From positions 744,001 to 808,000 of the forward strand of contig NZ_JAJITD010000001.1 in NCBI RefSeq assembly GCF_020880815.1: DNA of 64,000 nucleotides. The letters run 5' to 3'. The stretch is from Paraburkholderia sejongensis (GTDB lineage: Bacteria; Pseudomonadota; Gammaproteobacteria; Burkholderiales; Burkholderiaceae). Position numbers and translations under genes: made by a program. Shown one piece after another: positions 36,705 through 46,070 of the stretch. How positions within the stretch are numbered: the stretch's first letter is position 1; each line of letters opens with the position of its first letter. The notes under the pieces are model-generated. The model ran no database searches. It saw nothing but the letters and a program-made list of their open reading frames with translations, and was not told the DNA's origin.

Positions 36705-37223
36705 ATGAAAAAAGCACTGGTTATGCTGGCTACGGCCGTTTCGATGGGCGGCGCATTCGCCCAAACCGCCGCGCCGGCTTCGGCCCCGGAGAACACTGCG
36801 TCGGCCCCCGCGGCCAAGGCCGGCCATGAGCGCAACGTCGAAGACCGCATCGCCTATCTGCATGCGCAGCTGAAGATCACCCCCGCGCAGGAAACGCAAT
36901 GGAAAGCGTTCGCCGACGTGATGCGCAGCAACGGCGAAACGATGGGTCAGCTGTTCCATCAGCGCAAGGCCGCGACCAACGTCAGCGCGCTCGACGATAT
37001 GAAACAGTACGCAACGATTGCGCAAGCACATGCGGACGGCATGAAGAAGCTGGTCGACGCGTTCGATCCGCTGTATGCGAGCCTGTCGCCGGAGCAGAAG
37101 AAGCTCGCCGACGCGACCTTCCATCACGGCGGCCCGGAGGGCGGGCGTCATCGCGAACATCACGGCAAGGGTAAGGCCGACAAGCCGGCCGCCGAAGCGG
37201 CCAGCGACGCAGCCGCGAAGTAA
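36705..37223 (+). CDS. Spy/CpxP-like LTXXQ periplasmic protein
   Basis: A 172-residue exported protein with a signal peptide (MKKALVMLATAVSMGGAFAQ). Two LTXXQ-like motifs frame the helical core: ITPAQETQW and LSPEQKKL. Such proteins bind unfolded or metal-stressed periplasmic proteins. The tail is Gly/His/Lys-rich (HHGGPEGGRHREHHGKGK), which could bind metal. Ribosome site AGGAG before the ATG at 36705. A strong terminator follows. Confidence 0.8.
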   Translation: MKKALVMLATAVSMGGAFAQTAAPASAPENTASAPAAKAGHERNVEDRIAYLHAQLKITPAQETQWKAFADVMRSNGETMGQLFHQRKAATNVSALDDMKQYATIAQAHADGMKKLVDAFDPLYASLSPEQKKLADATFHHGGPEGGRHREHHGKGKADKPAAEAASDAAAK

Positions 37224-37244
37224 TCCAGACGCTGAACGCCCTGC

Positions 37245-37286
37245 ACGCCCGCCGCGCGGCAACGCCTGCCGCGCGGCGGGCGTTTT
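37245..37286 (+). terminator. Rho-independent terminator of the LTXXQ gene
   Basis: A perfect 17-bp stem (starts ACGCCCGCCGCGCGGCA) with the loop ACGCC, followed by TTTTT. It lies 22 bases after the stop codon. Confidence 0.95.
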
Positions 37287-37480
37287 TGCGTCCGGTCTCC
37301 GGAAACAGCCCGGCTGCTTCAGCCATCTGGCATGATTCGGGATCGCGCAGCGCGGGCGGCCTGGCTAGCCCGGCGCTCGCCGCAGTCGTCTTTCCATCCG
37401 CGGCCGCAGTGACAGCAACAACCGCGGCGGCAGCCGCAGCGCGGCGGCGCGCATTCCACCCGAACTTTGCACACTGCTTC

Positions 37481-37918
37481 ATGACCGAACTCAGGAATCT
37501 CGATCTGCGTGACGATCCGCACGCCCAACGCGTCGTCAAGGACGAAACGGTGAGCGTCGAATTCGCCGCCGCCGAAGGTCAATTGATGAGCCTCGAAGGC
37601 CCGAACCGCTACCTTCGCGGCGACGCGTTGATCACCGGCTCGACCGGCGACCGCTGGGTCGTGTCGCGCGAGCGCTTCGATGCCAAATATCTGCCCGCCG
37701 ATGCGGCGCTCGCGCATGGCGAGCCCGGCGCCTATCGCAATCGGCCGGCGGTCGTGCTCGCGCGGCGGATGGACGAAAGCTTCTCGCTCGCGCGCTCGGC
37801 GAGTGGCGGCGACGTGCTGCATGGGGCGGCCGGCGACTGGGTCATGCAGTACGCGCCGGGCGATTACGGCGTCGTGCAGGCCGCGCGCTTTGCGAAGGTG
37901 TATCGGCTGGCCGATTGA
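37481..37918 (+). CDS. PGDYG domain protein
   Basis: A 145-residue soluble protein. The C-terminal APGDYGVVQ and the earlier DRWVVSRERFDAKYLP match the small PGDYG family, whose function is unknown. ATG 37481 is used; the frame stays open to 37286 but that part lacks a ribosome site and is low complexity. It faces the DUF3022-like gene with 11 bases between. Confidence 0.75.
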   Translation: MTELRNLDLRDDPHAQRVVKDETVSVEFAAAEGQLMSLEGPNRYLRGDALITGSTGDRWVVSRERFDAKYLPADAALAHGEPGAYRNRPAVVLARRMDESFSLARSASGGDVLHGAAGDWVMQYAPGDYGVVQAARFAKVYRLAD

Positions 37919-37929
37919 CGCGCTGATTT

Positions 37930-38295
37930 TCAGGCGAATTCGTCGCCGAGATCGACGGTGACTTCGCGCGGCACCGCCTCGCCGTTCGCGTACATCTCTT
38001 CGAGCGAGCCGAGACTCGCTTCGACATACGCGCGCAGTACCGCGAAGCTGCGGCCGCGCAAGCGGGCCGGCATGGCCCGATAACGCGCAAGCGCCGCCGG
38101 CGTGATCGCAACCGTCATCGCGATGCGCCGCGCGGTCGAACCGAAGCGCATCGCGACCCAATGGATCGTCAACGTGGGCGCGCCATCGTCGGCCGCGCGT
38201 TCGATGAATTGCGTCTGCTCGGGAAACAGATCGCTGATGACGCGCGCGAGCTCCTCGAACTCGGGATGCGCGCAGTCGTATTGGTAAGCTTCCAT
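37930..38295 (-). CDS. DUF3022-like hypothetical protein
   Basis: A 121-residue soluble protein (MEAYQYDCAHPEFEELARVI, then ISDLFPEQTQFIERAADD) that resembles the DUF3022 proteins of Burkholderiaceae. Function is unknown; the assignment is from general recognition, not a database search. It converges on the PGDYG gene. Confidence 0.6.
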   Translation of the reverse strand: MEAYQYDCAHPEFEELARVISDLFPEQTQFIERAADDGAPTLTIHWVAMRFGSTARRIAMTVAITPAALARYRAMPARLRGRSFAVLRAYVEASLGSLEEMYANGEAVPREVTVDLGDEFA

Positions 38296-38473
38296 GAAGG
38301 CTGCCGGGAAAGAGGGTGCGAAGTGGTTCTGCCGGGCGTCGCGCCGGTGGTTGCGTGAGCGCTTCTGAACGGTACGCGCATTTTAGAGAAAGGCTCGCGC
38401 GATAGCGAGGCGCGGCGCGGCGCGGCGACGGCGGTGGTGTCCGGCGCCGCTCACACCCGGCCGTTACCTACTG

Positions 38474-39397
38474 TCACGCCGCAGCCGCGACCGGCCGCCG
38501 ATACACCCGGATCAACCAGAGCGCGACGAACACCGCCGCGACCGCATAGATCGTATCGACCGCGGCAAGCGGCAGCAGGCGCGCCTGCGACAGCGCGGCG
38601 GGCACGTCGATCAGCGCGTGCAGCACGATCGCGAGCGGCAAAATTGCGCGCCGGCCGGCCCGTACGCCGCGCCACATCAGCACCGACAGGCCGATCTGGA
38701 ACACCAGCGCGGCCACGCGTTCGAGCACGAAGATGCCGGCCAGCTGAGGGCTCAGGCTCGCGAGAATCAGATGGACCCGCATCACCGATTCGGCCGGCAG
38801 ATTGCCGAGAAAGCCGTCGAGACGGCCGCGATTTTCCAGCACCGCGAACACCAGCCACTGAATCTGCACGAGCACGCCGACCATCCACGCTTCCGCGCCG
38901 CCGTGGCCGAGGCCGTAGCTGAGCGCGGCGCCGTCGTCGGCGCGCGCGGCGGCGCTGCGCTCGGCGCGGCTCGTCGCGGCGCGGGCGCGGGCGCGAGCGC
39001 GGGCGGCGTTCCCACCGGCAGCCACACCGGTGGTCGCATCGGCAGACGTTCGAACTGCCGCGCCCGTCTGCGCGCGCGCGGCACGGTCGAGCAGCCAGCG
39101 CATCCCGATGAACCGCCCGACTTCCTCACACACGCCCGCGATCAGCGCGCCATACACGACGAACGCGACCGGCTGCGACAGAAACGCCGCCGTCGTCACG
39201 TTGCCGCGCAGCAGATAGTCGTTCAGCGCGCGCTCGATCACCATCGCGAACAATGCGAACACCGCGACGCCGGCGATCGCGTCGCGCGGCCTGAGCGCGA
39301 GCGGCAGGCGCAACTGCCGGTAAAGCAGAAACGGTAACGCGGCGATGACGAGCGTAGCGAGCGCGAGGCTCGCGAGGGTAAGCGGTGCGACGACCAT
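38474..39397 (-). CDS. YhfC-type intramembrane glutamic protease
   Basis: A 307-residue protein with several membrane helices, a YhfC/DUF2324 member. Putative catalytic motifs are CEEVGRFIGMRW (E91, E92, R95) and YGLGHGGAEA (H165, E169). A Ala/Arg-rich insert of about 50 residues (positions 107-158) separates them; such an insert is not normal for the family and looks disordered. The role in this family is not established. Confidence 0.78.
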   Translation of the reverse strand: MVVAPLTLASLALATLVIAALPFLLYRQLRLPLALRPRDAIAGVAVFALFAMVIERALNDYLLRGNVTTAAFLSQPVAFVVYGALIAGVCEEVGRFIGMRWLLDRAARAQTGAAVRTSADATTGVAAGGNAARARARARAATSRAERSAAARADDGAALSYGLGHGGAEAWMVGVLVQIQWLVFAVLENRGRLDGFLGNLPAESVMRVHLILASLSPQLAGIFVLERVAALVFQIGLSVLMWRGVRAGRRAILPLAIVLHALIDVPAALSQARLLPLAAVDTIYAVAAVFVALWLIRVYRRPVAAAA

Positions 39398-39517
39398 GAA
39401 TGTCCTTGCGGGATTGCGAGCGATGACCGGCGCGCAACCGCTGCGCGCCGCAGCCCCGCATGATCGCAGATTGCTCGTGAATCAGCGCGCGAGTCAGCGT
39501 GCGAGTTAGCGTACGAA

Positions 39518-40690
39518 TCAGCGCACGGTCGACGCACGCACGATCAGTTCGCCCGCCAGCAGGCAGTCGCGCGCGCCGGTCTGCGCGCCTTCGATGCGCT
39601 CGTGCAGAAATTCGACCGCGCGATAGCCGATCTCATAGGTCGGCTGGCGGATCGTCGTGATGCCGGCGAGTTCGGCCCAGTCGGGATCGTCGATCGACAG
39701 CAGCGCGGCGCGCTCCTGCCAGCGCGCGCCGTAGCGCGCTTTCAGATGCAGCGCGACACGCAGCGCGACCGGCGCGTTGGCCGCGAACAGCGCGACGCGC
39801 GGCGCGTTCCCGCCGCGGCCGCTATCACGGCCGTTGTCGCTGCCGGGGACATTGTCGCCGTCGCCACCACCGCCATCGCTGCCGCCAACGCCATCGCCCT
39901 CGCCGCCCGCCGCGTCGATCGCCCGGTCCAACCCGGCCAGCGCACGCTCGACCGCCACGTCGTCCGCGAGATCGAGCACCAGCGTCCGGGCGCGCACGCC
40001 GCCGGCGTCGCGCATCGCTCGCTCGAACGCCTGCACCCGCAACTGTCGCGAGCTGACCTGTTCGAACGGCTGCACGACGAACCAGATCTGCTCAAAACCC
40101 TGGTCGAGCAGATGCCGCGCGCCGAGTTCGGCGGCGCCGTCATTGTCGAGGCCGACCATATCGGCGACCAGCCCCTCCACTCGCCGGTCGACCAGCACCG
40201 CCGGAATTCCGCCGTCGCCGACCGGCCGCAAGGTTTCCTCGCGCACGCCCAGAGCGTTGACGATCACCCCTTCCACCCGGTACGTGGTCAGCAGTTGCAG
40301 GTAGCGCCGCTCCATCTCGACCTCGTTGGCCGCGTGGCAGATCAGCGGCATCAGGCCGAGCGCGTGACACGCGGCCTCGACGCCTTGCAGCACTTCGACG
40401 GAGTACGGATTGGTCAGGTCGGCGACCAGCATGCCGATCAGCCGGTTGCGGCCGCGCTTCAGGCCGCGCGCCATCTGGTTCGGCTGATAGTCGAGCCGCG
40501 CGATCGCCGCTTCGATACGCGCGCGCAACTCCGGCGACAGCGCGCCGATCTCGCCGTTCAGATAGCGCGAGATGCTGGTCTTGCCGGTGCCGGCTTCGCG
40601 CGCGACGTCGGTGATCGTCGCGCGGCGCGGCGTCGCGGCTGGCGCGCCGGCGGGCGTGGATGGCGGGGTGGAAGGCGGCGTGGTGCTCAT
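39518..40690 (-). CDS. ptxS: LacI-family regulator PtxS of 2-ketogluconate use
   Basis: A 390-residue LacI regulator. After a proline-rich head comes the HTH (ATITDVAREAGTGKTSISRY) and hinge (NQMARGLKRGRNRLIGMLV). The C-terminal domain carries NPYSVEVLQGVEAACHALG. Context identifies it as PtxS: it ends the kgu operon, whose start bears a perfect palindrome. A Gly/Asp-rich insert of about 35 residues is seen at about 39800-39914 (DGGGGDGDNVPGSDNGRDSG). Start ATG 40690. Confidence 0.88.
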   Translation of the reverse strand: MSTTPPSTPPSTPAGAPAATPRRATITDVAREAGTGKTSISRYLNGEIGALSPELRARIEAAIARLDYQPNQMARGLKRGRNRLIGMLVADLTNPYSVEVLQGVEAACHALGLMPLICHAANEVEMERRYLQLLTTYRVEGVIVNALGVREETLRPVGDGGIPAVLVDRRVEGLVADMVGLDNDGAAELGARHLLDQGFEQIWFVVQPFEQVSSRQLRVQAFERAMRDAGGVRARTLVLDLADDVAVERALAGLDRAIDAAGGEGDGVGGSDGGGGDGDNVPGSDNGRDSGRGGNAPRVALFAANAPVALRVALHLKARYGARWQERAALLSIDDPDWAELAGITTIRQPTYEIGYRAVEFLHERIEGAQTGARDCLLAGELIVRASTVR

Positions 40691-40706
40691 CGGCTGATCG
40701 CCCGCA

Positions 40707-41672
40707 TCACTTCGCGAGCACCTCGCGATTGACGATATTTGTCGACAACGTGCCGGCGAGCGCGGCGACGAGGTTCTCCGCCGCATTGACCGCCATCGCG
40801 TGACGCGTCTCGTGGGTCGCCGAACCGATATGCGGCAGCGCGACCACGTTCGGCAGGCTCAGCAGCGGCGAGTCGGCCGGCAACGGCTCGGTGTCGAACA
40901 CGTCGAGCCCCGCGCCGTGAATCGTGCCGTCGCGCAGCGCGTCGATCAGCGCGGCTTCATCGACGGTCGCGCCGCGCGACGCGTTGATCAGGATCGCGCT
41001 TTTCTTCATCGCGCGCAGTTCGGCCGCGCCGATCAGATGACGCGTCTGCGCCGTCAGCGGCACCTGCAGACAGACGAAATCGGCGCTCGCGAGCAGCTCG
41101 GCCAGCTCGACCCGGCGCGCGCCATACGCCTGCTCCGCGTGCGGATTCGGCTGCCGGTTCGTGTACAGCACCTTCATATTGAAGCCGAGCGCCGCGCGCC
41201 GCGCGACCGCGCCGCCGATCCGTCCGAGCCCGACGATCCCGAGCGTCTTGCCCTGCACGTCGAGCCCGAATTGCGCGGGCCCGATGCTCGCGCGCCACTG
41301 CCCCGCCTTCACCCACTCGGCCAGTTCGACGACCCGTCGCGCGGACGCGAGGATCAGCGAGAACACCGTATCGGCGGTCGATTCGGTCAGCACGTCCGGC
41401 GTGTGCGCGAGCACGATGCCGCGCCGCGTCAGGTCGTCGACGTCGAACTGGTCGTAGCCGACCGAGATCGTCGACAGCGCCTTCAGCCGGCTCGCGCCTT
41501 CGAGCATCGCCGGCGTGATCTGCACGCTCGCGCCGATGCCGCCGTCGGCATCGCGCAGCGCGGCGGCCAACGCGCCGGGCTGCGCGGGATCGACCTGCAC
41601 GAGCTGCGCATGCTGTCGTAGATACGCGAGCACATCTTCGGGCAGCGACTTCCAGGCGACGATCTTGTTCAT
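40707..41672 (-). CDS. kguD: 2-ketogluconate 6-phosphate / 2-keto-D-gluconate reductase
   Basis: A 321-residue D-isomer-specific 2-hydroxyacid dehydrogenase. The NAD(P) motif is GKTLGIVGLGRIGGAVARRA and the catalytic region runs from ASRGATVDEAALI to PNVVALPHIGSAT (catalytic His after E). It would reduce 2-keto-6-phosphogluconate in the kgu pathway. It sits between kguT and ptxS, 4 bases after kguT and 16 before ptxS. Glyoxylate/hydroxypyruvate reductase is the main alternative by sequence alone. Confidence 0.88.
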   Translation of the reverse strand: MNKIVAWKSLPEDVLAYLRQHAQLVQVDPAQPGALAAALRDADGGIGASVQITPAMLEGASRLKALSTISVGYDQFDVDDLTRRGIVLAHTPDVLTESTADTVFSLILASARRVVELAEWVKAGQWRASIGPAQFGLDVQGKTLGIVGLGRIGGAVARRAALGFNMKVLYTNRQPNPHAEQAYGARRVELAELLASADFVCLQVPLTAQTRHLIGAAELRAMKKSAILINASRGATVDEAALIDALRDGTIHGAGLDVFDTEPLPADSPLLSLPNVVALPHIGSATHETRHAMAVNAAENLVAALAGTLSTNIVNREVLAK

Positions 41673-41676
41673 CAGC

Positions 41677-42972
41677 TTATTTTCCTTGCGACGGGGTGGC
41701 GAGAGTGGCCGAGCCTTTCAACGGGTTGCCGGCGGCGGCCGGCTTGACCGCGAGCGTGAGAATCACCGCGGCGACCAGCGCCACGCTCATGAATGCATAC
41801 GATGCCGCCGGCGAGCCGGTCGCGCCGTTCAGATAGCCAACCACGTACGAGCCGACGAACGAACCGAGCGCGCCCATGCTGTTGATCAGCGCCATCGCGC
41901 CGCCGGCCACGTTTCTCGGCAGCAGCTCCGGCACGATCGCGAAGAACGGTCCGTACGGCGCGTACATCGCGGCGCCGGCGATCACCAGCAGCGCATACGA
42001 AATCCAGAAGTGCGACGAGCCGAGCGCATACGACGCCGCGAACGCGATTGCGCCGACCAGCAGGAACGGCCACACGAACACCTTGCGGCGGTTGAGTTTA
42101 TCGGATGCCCACGAAGCTGCAAGCATCGCGATCGTCGCCGCCAGATACGGCAGCGCGGACAGCCAGCCGGTGTCGACCATGCTGAGCGTCGAGCCGTTCT
42201 TCAGGATCGACGGCAGCCACAGCACGAAACCGTACACGCCGATGCTCCAGCAGAAATACTGCGCGCACAGCTTGATCACGGCCGGCGTGCGGAACGCGTC
42301 GCCGTAGTTGCGCACCGGCTTGATCGCGGCCTGCTCGGCGCGCAGCGTCTGCGCGAGCGCGTCCTTTTCCTCGCGGCTGAGCCAGCTCACCTGCTCGGGC
42401 TTGTCCCTGACGAGGAACCACCAGCAGATCGCCCAGATGATCGCCGGCACGCCCTCGGCGATGAACATCTGGCGCCAGCCGAACGAATGCACCAGATAGC
42501 CGGACACCACCGACATCCACAGCACCGTGACCGGATTGCCGAGAATCAGAAAGGTGTTCGCGCGCGAGCGCTCGCTTTTGGTGAACCAGTTGCTGATGAA
42601 GATCAGCATCGCCGGCATCACCGCGGCTTCGACCACGCCGAGCACGAAGCGGATCGCCATCAGCGACGGGATATTGCTGACCATCCCGGTGAGCGCCGCG
42701 CAGCCGCCCCACAGGATCAGGCTCCAGAACACCAGCTTCTTCACGCTGCGGCGTTCCGCGTAGATCGCGCCCGGAATCTGGAAGAAGAAATAGCCGAGGA
42801 AGAACAGCGCGCCGATCAGCGACGACAGTCCTTTGCTGATGCCCAGATCCTGGTTGATCCCGGCTGCCGCCGCAAAGCCGTAGTTCGCGCGATCGAGATA
42901 CGCGAGGCTGTAGGTGATGAACACGATCGGCATGATCGTCCACCAACGGCGAATCGCAAGCGATGAGGTCAT
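41677..42972 (-). CDS. kguT: 2-ketogluconate MFS transporter
   Basis: A 431-residue MFS permease of the anion:cation symporter (ACS) type: IVFITYSLAYLDRANYGFAA near the N-terminus is characteristic. It also has QIPGAIYAERRSVKKLVFWS (motif A equivalent). In Pseudomonas the kgu operon encodes exactly such a permease for 2-ketogluconate. A ribosome site (AAGGAGACAAC) precedes ATG 42972. Confidence 0.9.
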   Translation of the reverse strand: MTSSLAIRRWWTIMPIVFITYSLAYLDRANYGFAAAAGINQDLGISKGLSSLIGALFFLGYFFFQIPGAIYAERRSVKKLVFWSLILWGGCAALTGMVSNIPSLMAIRFVLGVVEAAVMPAMLIFISNWFTKSERSRANTFLILGNPVTVLWMSVVSGYLVHSFGWRQMFIAEGVPAIIWAICWWFLVRDKPEQVSWLSREEKDALAQTLRAEQAAIKPVRNYGDAFRTPAVIKLCAQYFCWSIGVYGFVLWLPSILKNGSTLSMVDTGWLSALPYLAATIAMLAASWASDKLNRRKVFVWPFLLVGAIAFAASYALGSSHFWISYALLVIAGAAMYAPYGPFFAIVPELLPRNVAGGAMALINSMGALGSFVGSYVVGYLNGATGSPAASYAFMSVALVAAVILTLAVKPAAAGNPLKGSATLATPSQGK

Positions 42973-43076
42973 GAGGTTGTCTCCTTGGACGTTCGTCCCG
43001 AAACGAAGATGGAAAAAAGTCGGCGCCGCGGGGCGCTCTTGTTTTGGTAAAGGTTTGTTGTGTGTCAGGTCACGTG

Positions 43077-44060
43077 CTAGGCGGCGTTCGCGATGCGTGA
43101 CAACTCGGCGCGCTCCAGCGCATCGAGCTCGGCGCGGCTCGGCAACCCTTCCGAATCGCCGATCACCTGGATCGCCAGCGCGCCGATCCGGTTGCCGCGC
43201 GCGACCGCCTGCGCGAACGGGCGGCCTTCGAGCAGCGCGCTGATCACGCCGACCGCGAAGCCGTCGCCCGCGCCGACCGTGTCGACCACGTTGGCGACCG
43301 GCTCGCTGGCGATCGTCGCCGCCTCGTGCGCGGTGCGGTAGTACGCGCCGGCCGCGCCGAGCTTGACGATCACGCCGCGCGCGCCGCGCTCCAGATAAAA
43401 CTTCGCGATGTCCTCCGGCTGTGTATAGCCGGTCAGAATCTCGCCCTCGCCGATGCCGGGCAGCACCCAGTCGGCGAGCGCGGCCAGCGCATTCAGCCCT
43501 TCGACCATCGCTTCGCGCGACGGCCACAGCGTCGGGCGCAGGTTCGGGTCGAACGAGATCGTCTTGCCTGCCGCACGCATTTCATGCGCCAGATGGAACG
43601 CCAGTTCGCGCGAACTCGCCGAGATCGCCGGCGCGACGCCGGTCAGATGCAGGTGCCGCGCGCCGAGCACGTAGGGGGCGACGTAATCGTCGAGCGACAG
43701 GTGGCTCGCGGCCGAGCCCTTGCGGAAATATTCGACCGCCGGGTCGCTGCCGTCGTCCGCTTTCGACTTCAGCTGGAAGCCGGTCGGATAACGCGCGTCG
43801 GTGCTCACGCAGCGCTGGTCGATGCCCTCGCGCGTGAGCGTGTCGCGCACGAACTGGCCGAACGAATCGGCGCCGACGCGGCTCATCCAGCCGACCTTGA
43901 AGCCAAGCCGTGCGAGGCCGATCGCGACATTCAGATCGGCACCGGCGACGCGCTTGGTGAACTGCCCGACGCCCGCGAGCGGACCGGTTTCGGCGGCGAC
44001 GAACATCGCCATCGCTTCGCCGTAGGTGAGAACGTCCAAGGTGGGGTGCGGCTGGGTCAT
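43077..44060 (-). CDS. kguK: 2-ketogluconate kinase
   Basis: A 327-residue PfkB-family kinase. The N-terminal LTYGEAMAMFVA and the second signature DTVGAGDGFAVG are intact, with the catalytic Asp in the latter. It phosphorylates 2-ketogluconate for entry into the Entner-Doudoroff route via KguD. CAGGAGTTCCGC precedes ATG 44060. By sequence alone it resembles 2-keto-3-deoxygluconate kinase, but the operon context favours KguK. Confidence 0.88.
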   Translation of the reverse strand: MTQPHPTLDVLTYGEAMAMFVAAETGPLAGVGQFTKRVAGADLNVAIGLARLGFKVGWMSRVGADSFGQFVRDTLTREGIDQRCVSTDARYPTGFQLKSKADDGSDPAVEYFRKGSAASHLSLDDYVAPYVLGARHLHLTGVAPAISASSRELAFHLAHEMRAAGKTISFDPNLRPTLWPSREAMVEGLNALAALADWVLPGIGEGEILTGYTQPEDIAKFYLERGARGVIVKLGAAGAYYRTAHEAATIASEPVANVVDTVGAGDGFAVGVISALLEGRPFAQAVARGNRIGALAIQVIGDSEGLPSRAELDALERAELSRIANAA

Positions 44061-44173
44061 GCGGAACTCCTGGTGGTGCGTGGGGTGCGTTGTTGCCCGG
44101 TCGTGCGCTGGTCGGGTGCGGGTCGGCTGCCGGGCCGGGTGTTCCGGCCGAGGTCGCGAGGACGGGCCCCGCG

Positions 44174-44959
44174 CTAGATCCGCGCGAGCCAGTTCACCGC
44201 GCGCGCGGCATCGGCGTCGAGCCGGCTCGCGTCGAACGGAAATTCGATCCCACGCGGCACGTCGTTGGGCAGGCTGGCCAGCACCGCGCGAAACTGCGCA
44301 TCGTCCTCGGCCGGCGCGACCGGGAAGCGTCGTGCGCCCTCGCCCGCCGCGCTCTTGCAATGGATGTATTCGACGTGCGGCGCCAGTTGCGGCGCGACCT
44401 CGAGCGCGGCGACCTCGAGCCATGCCCAGTTGCCGATGTCGAAAGTCATGCCGAGCAGGTGCGCGCGGCCTTCGCGGAGCAGCGCCGCGAACAGCGCGGC
44501 AAATTGCGCGGGCGAGCCGCCGTCGGCCAACTGGCCGTTTTCGACCACCAGCCGCGGCTTGCCGGCGTCCGTCCGTGCGGCCAGCAGCGCGGCAAGCGTC
44601 GCCGCGCCGGTGTCGCCCGCGAAGCCGCCCAGTTGCAGCTTGACGAAGCGCGCGCCGAGCGCGACGGCTTCGTCGAGCGCGAGCCCCAACGCGTCGGCAT
44701 CCAGCCGGCCGTCCCGCGTGTACAGCTCGGCCGGCGTCGAAAACACCGACCACAGGCCGAGTTCGGTCAGCGCCGCGCCGAGCGCGCGCAGTTGCTGCGG
44801 AGCGATGTCCGCGTCACTCGCGAACAGCTCGCGGCGCACTTCGAAACCCACCGCGCCCGCTTGCCTGGCGGCCCGCGCCCACTTCAGATGACCGTCCGAG
44901 CGCACCGCGTCCATGCCGAACGCACTCGCCACGATCACGATGTCTTTTGCATCAACCAT
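44174..44959 (-). CDS. kguE: KguE, putative sugar epimerase of 2-ketogluconate use
   Basis: A 261-residue TIM-barrel protein of the AP-endonuclease-2/sugar-phosphate isomerase type. Metal-binding residues are likely in LVVENGQLADGG, GMTFDIGNWAW and VEYIHCKSA. The first gene of the kgu operon is of this type in Pseudomonas, with unknown exact activity. Start ATG 44959 (MVDAKDIVIVAS). The palindromic operator lies 35 bases upstream. Confidence 0.85.
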   Translation of the reverse strand: MVDAKDIVIVASAFGMDAVRSDGHLKWARAARQAGAVGFEVRRELFASDADIAPQQLRALGAALTELGLWSVFSTPAELYTRDGRLDADALGLALDEAVALGARFVKLQLGGFAGDTGAATLAALLAARTDAGKPRLVVENGQLADGGSPAQFAALFAALLREGRAHLLGMTFDIGNWAWLEVAALEVAPQLAPHVEYIHCKSAAGEGARRFPVAPAEDDAQFRAVLASLPNDVPRGIEFPFDASRLDADAARAVNWLARI

Positions 44960-44993
44960 GTCTAACCCGCCTGATCCTGCCGCGAAACCATCG

Positions 44994-45011
44994 TTTGGAA
45001 CCGGTTCCAAA
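44994..45011. promoter_or_regulatory. PtxS operator in front of kguE
   Basis: TTTGGAACCGGTTCCAAA, an 18-bp perfect palindrome with a central CG, the shape LacI-family proteins bind. It is close to the TGAAACCGGTTTCA type reported for PtxS. It is 35 bases upstream of kguE, where a repressor would block the operon. PtxS as ligand is inferred from context. Confidence 0.8.
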
Positions 45012-45137
45012 GACGTTTCGAAAAAAAGCGCCGAGGCGCTTGCGATGCCCGAATAGTGCGCGGGAGCGTCGCCGCGCACCATAGAGGAAATCCCCAGGCG
45101 GGCCGGGCACGCTTCGGGCGGGCCCGAACGGGCCGTG

Positions 45138-46037
45138 CTACCGAAGCTGCGGCGCATCGTTCGCCAGACACATCGCCAGAAACTGCGCGACCACCCGCGA
45201 CGGCGCGCTCGCATGCGGGACCAGGATCGACAGGCGCCGCGTCAGCGGCTGCGGACTGAGCGAGAGCAGCCGCAGCGCGCCGTGCTCGTGGCGCATCGAC
45301 ATCGCCGACACAAAGCCCACGCCCATCCCGGCCCGCACCGCCTCCTTCACCCCCTCGACACCGGCGATCTCCAGCGCGACCCGCATCGGCACGCCGGCGC
45401 GCGCGAACTCCCGTTCGACCGTCTGCCGCACCCCCGAGCCCTCCTCGCGCAGCACCAGCGGATACGCGCCGAACGCGGCCAGCTCGATCCGCCCGCTGTC
45501 GGCCTGCGCGAGCGGGTGCGCGCGCGGCAGGATCGCGACGATCTCGTCCTCGCGCCACGCGTGCACCGCGGTGCCGGGCGGCAACTCGTCGCCGGGCGGC
45601 CCTTCGACCAGCGCGATATCGACCGCGCCGAGCGCGCCGACGATCTCGGTCGTGTTGCCGTCGGCGGTATGCACGGTCACATCCGGGTAGCGGCGATGAA
45701 ATTCGGCGATCAGATACGGCAGCAGGTAGCTCGCCGGCGTGGTGCTCGCGCCGATCCGCAGCGTGCCCTGTTCGAGGCCGCGCAGCGCGTCGCGGTACGC
45801 GTACGCCTGGCGGAAGGTGTCGCGCAGCCGCGTCGCGTAGCTCGCCAACTGCTCGCCGGCCGGCGTCAGCCGTACGCCGCGGCCGTCGCGCTGATACAGC
45901 GGCTCGCCGAACTCGTCCTGCAACTGGCGCAGCTGGCCCGACACCGCCGGCTGCGACAGATGCAGCGCGACCGCCGCGCGGCTGATGTTGCGATGCTCGG
46001 CCACCGCCGCGAAAGTTATCAGTTGATCCGGGGTCAT
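45138..46037 (-). CDS. LysR-family regulator next to yeiH
   Basis: A 299-residue LTTR (MTPDQLITFAAVAEHRNISR, then AAVALHLSQPAVSGQLRQLQ). The effector domain includes GTLRIGASTTPASYLLP. ATG 46037 is preferred to the GTG 46070. It is divergent from yeiH, as in other bacteria where yeiE regulates yeiH; it is probably YeiE-like. Confidence 0.88.
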   Translation of the reverse strand: MTPDQLITFAAVAEHRNISRAAVALHLSQPAVSGQLRQLQDEFGEPLYQRDGRGVRLTPAGEQLASYATRLRDTFRQAYAYRDALRGLEQGTLRIGASTTPASYLLPYLIAEFHRRYPDVTVHTADGNTTEIVGALGAVDIALVEGPPGDELPPGTAVHAWREDEIVAILPRAHPLAQADSGRIELAAFGAYPLVLREEGSGVRQTVEREFARAGVPMRVALEIAGVEGVKEAVRAGMGVGFVSAMSMRHEHGALRLLSLSPQPLTRRLSILVPHASAPSRVVAQFLAMCLANDAPQLR

Positions 46038-46070
46038 CTCACTTAAATATCCGTTTCGCCGATACTTCAC

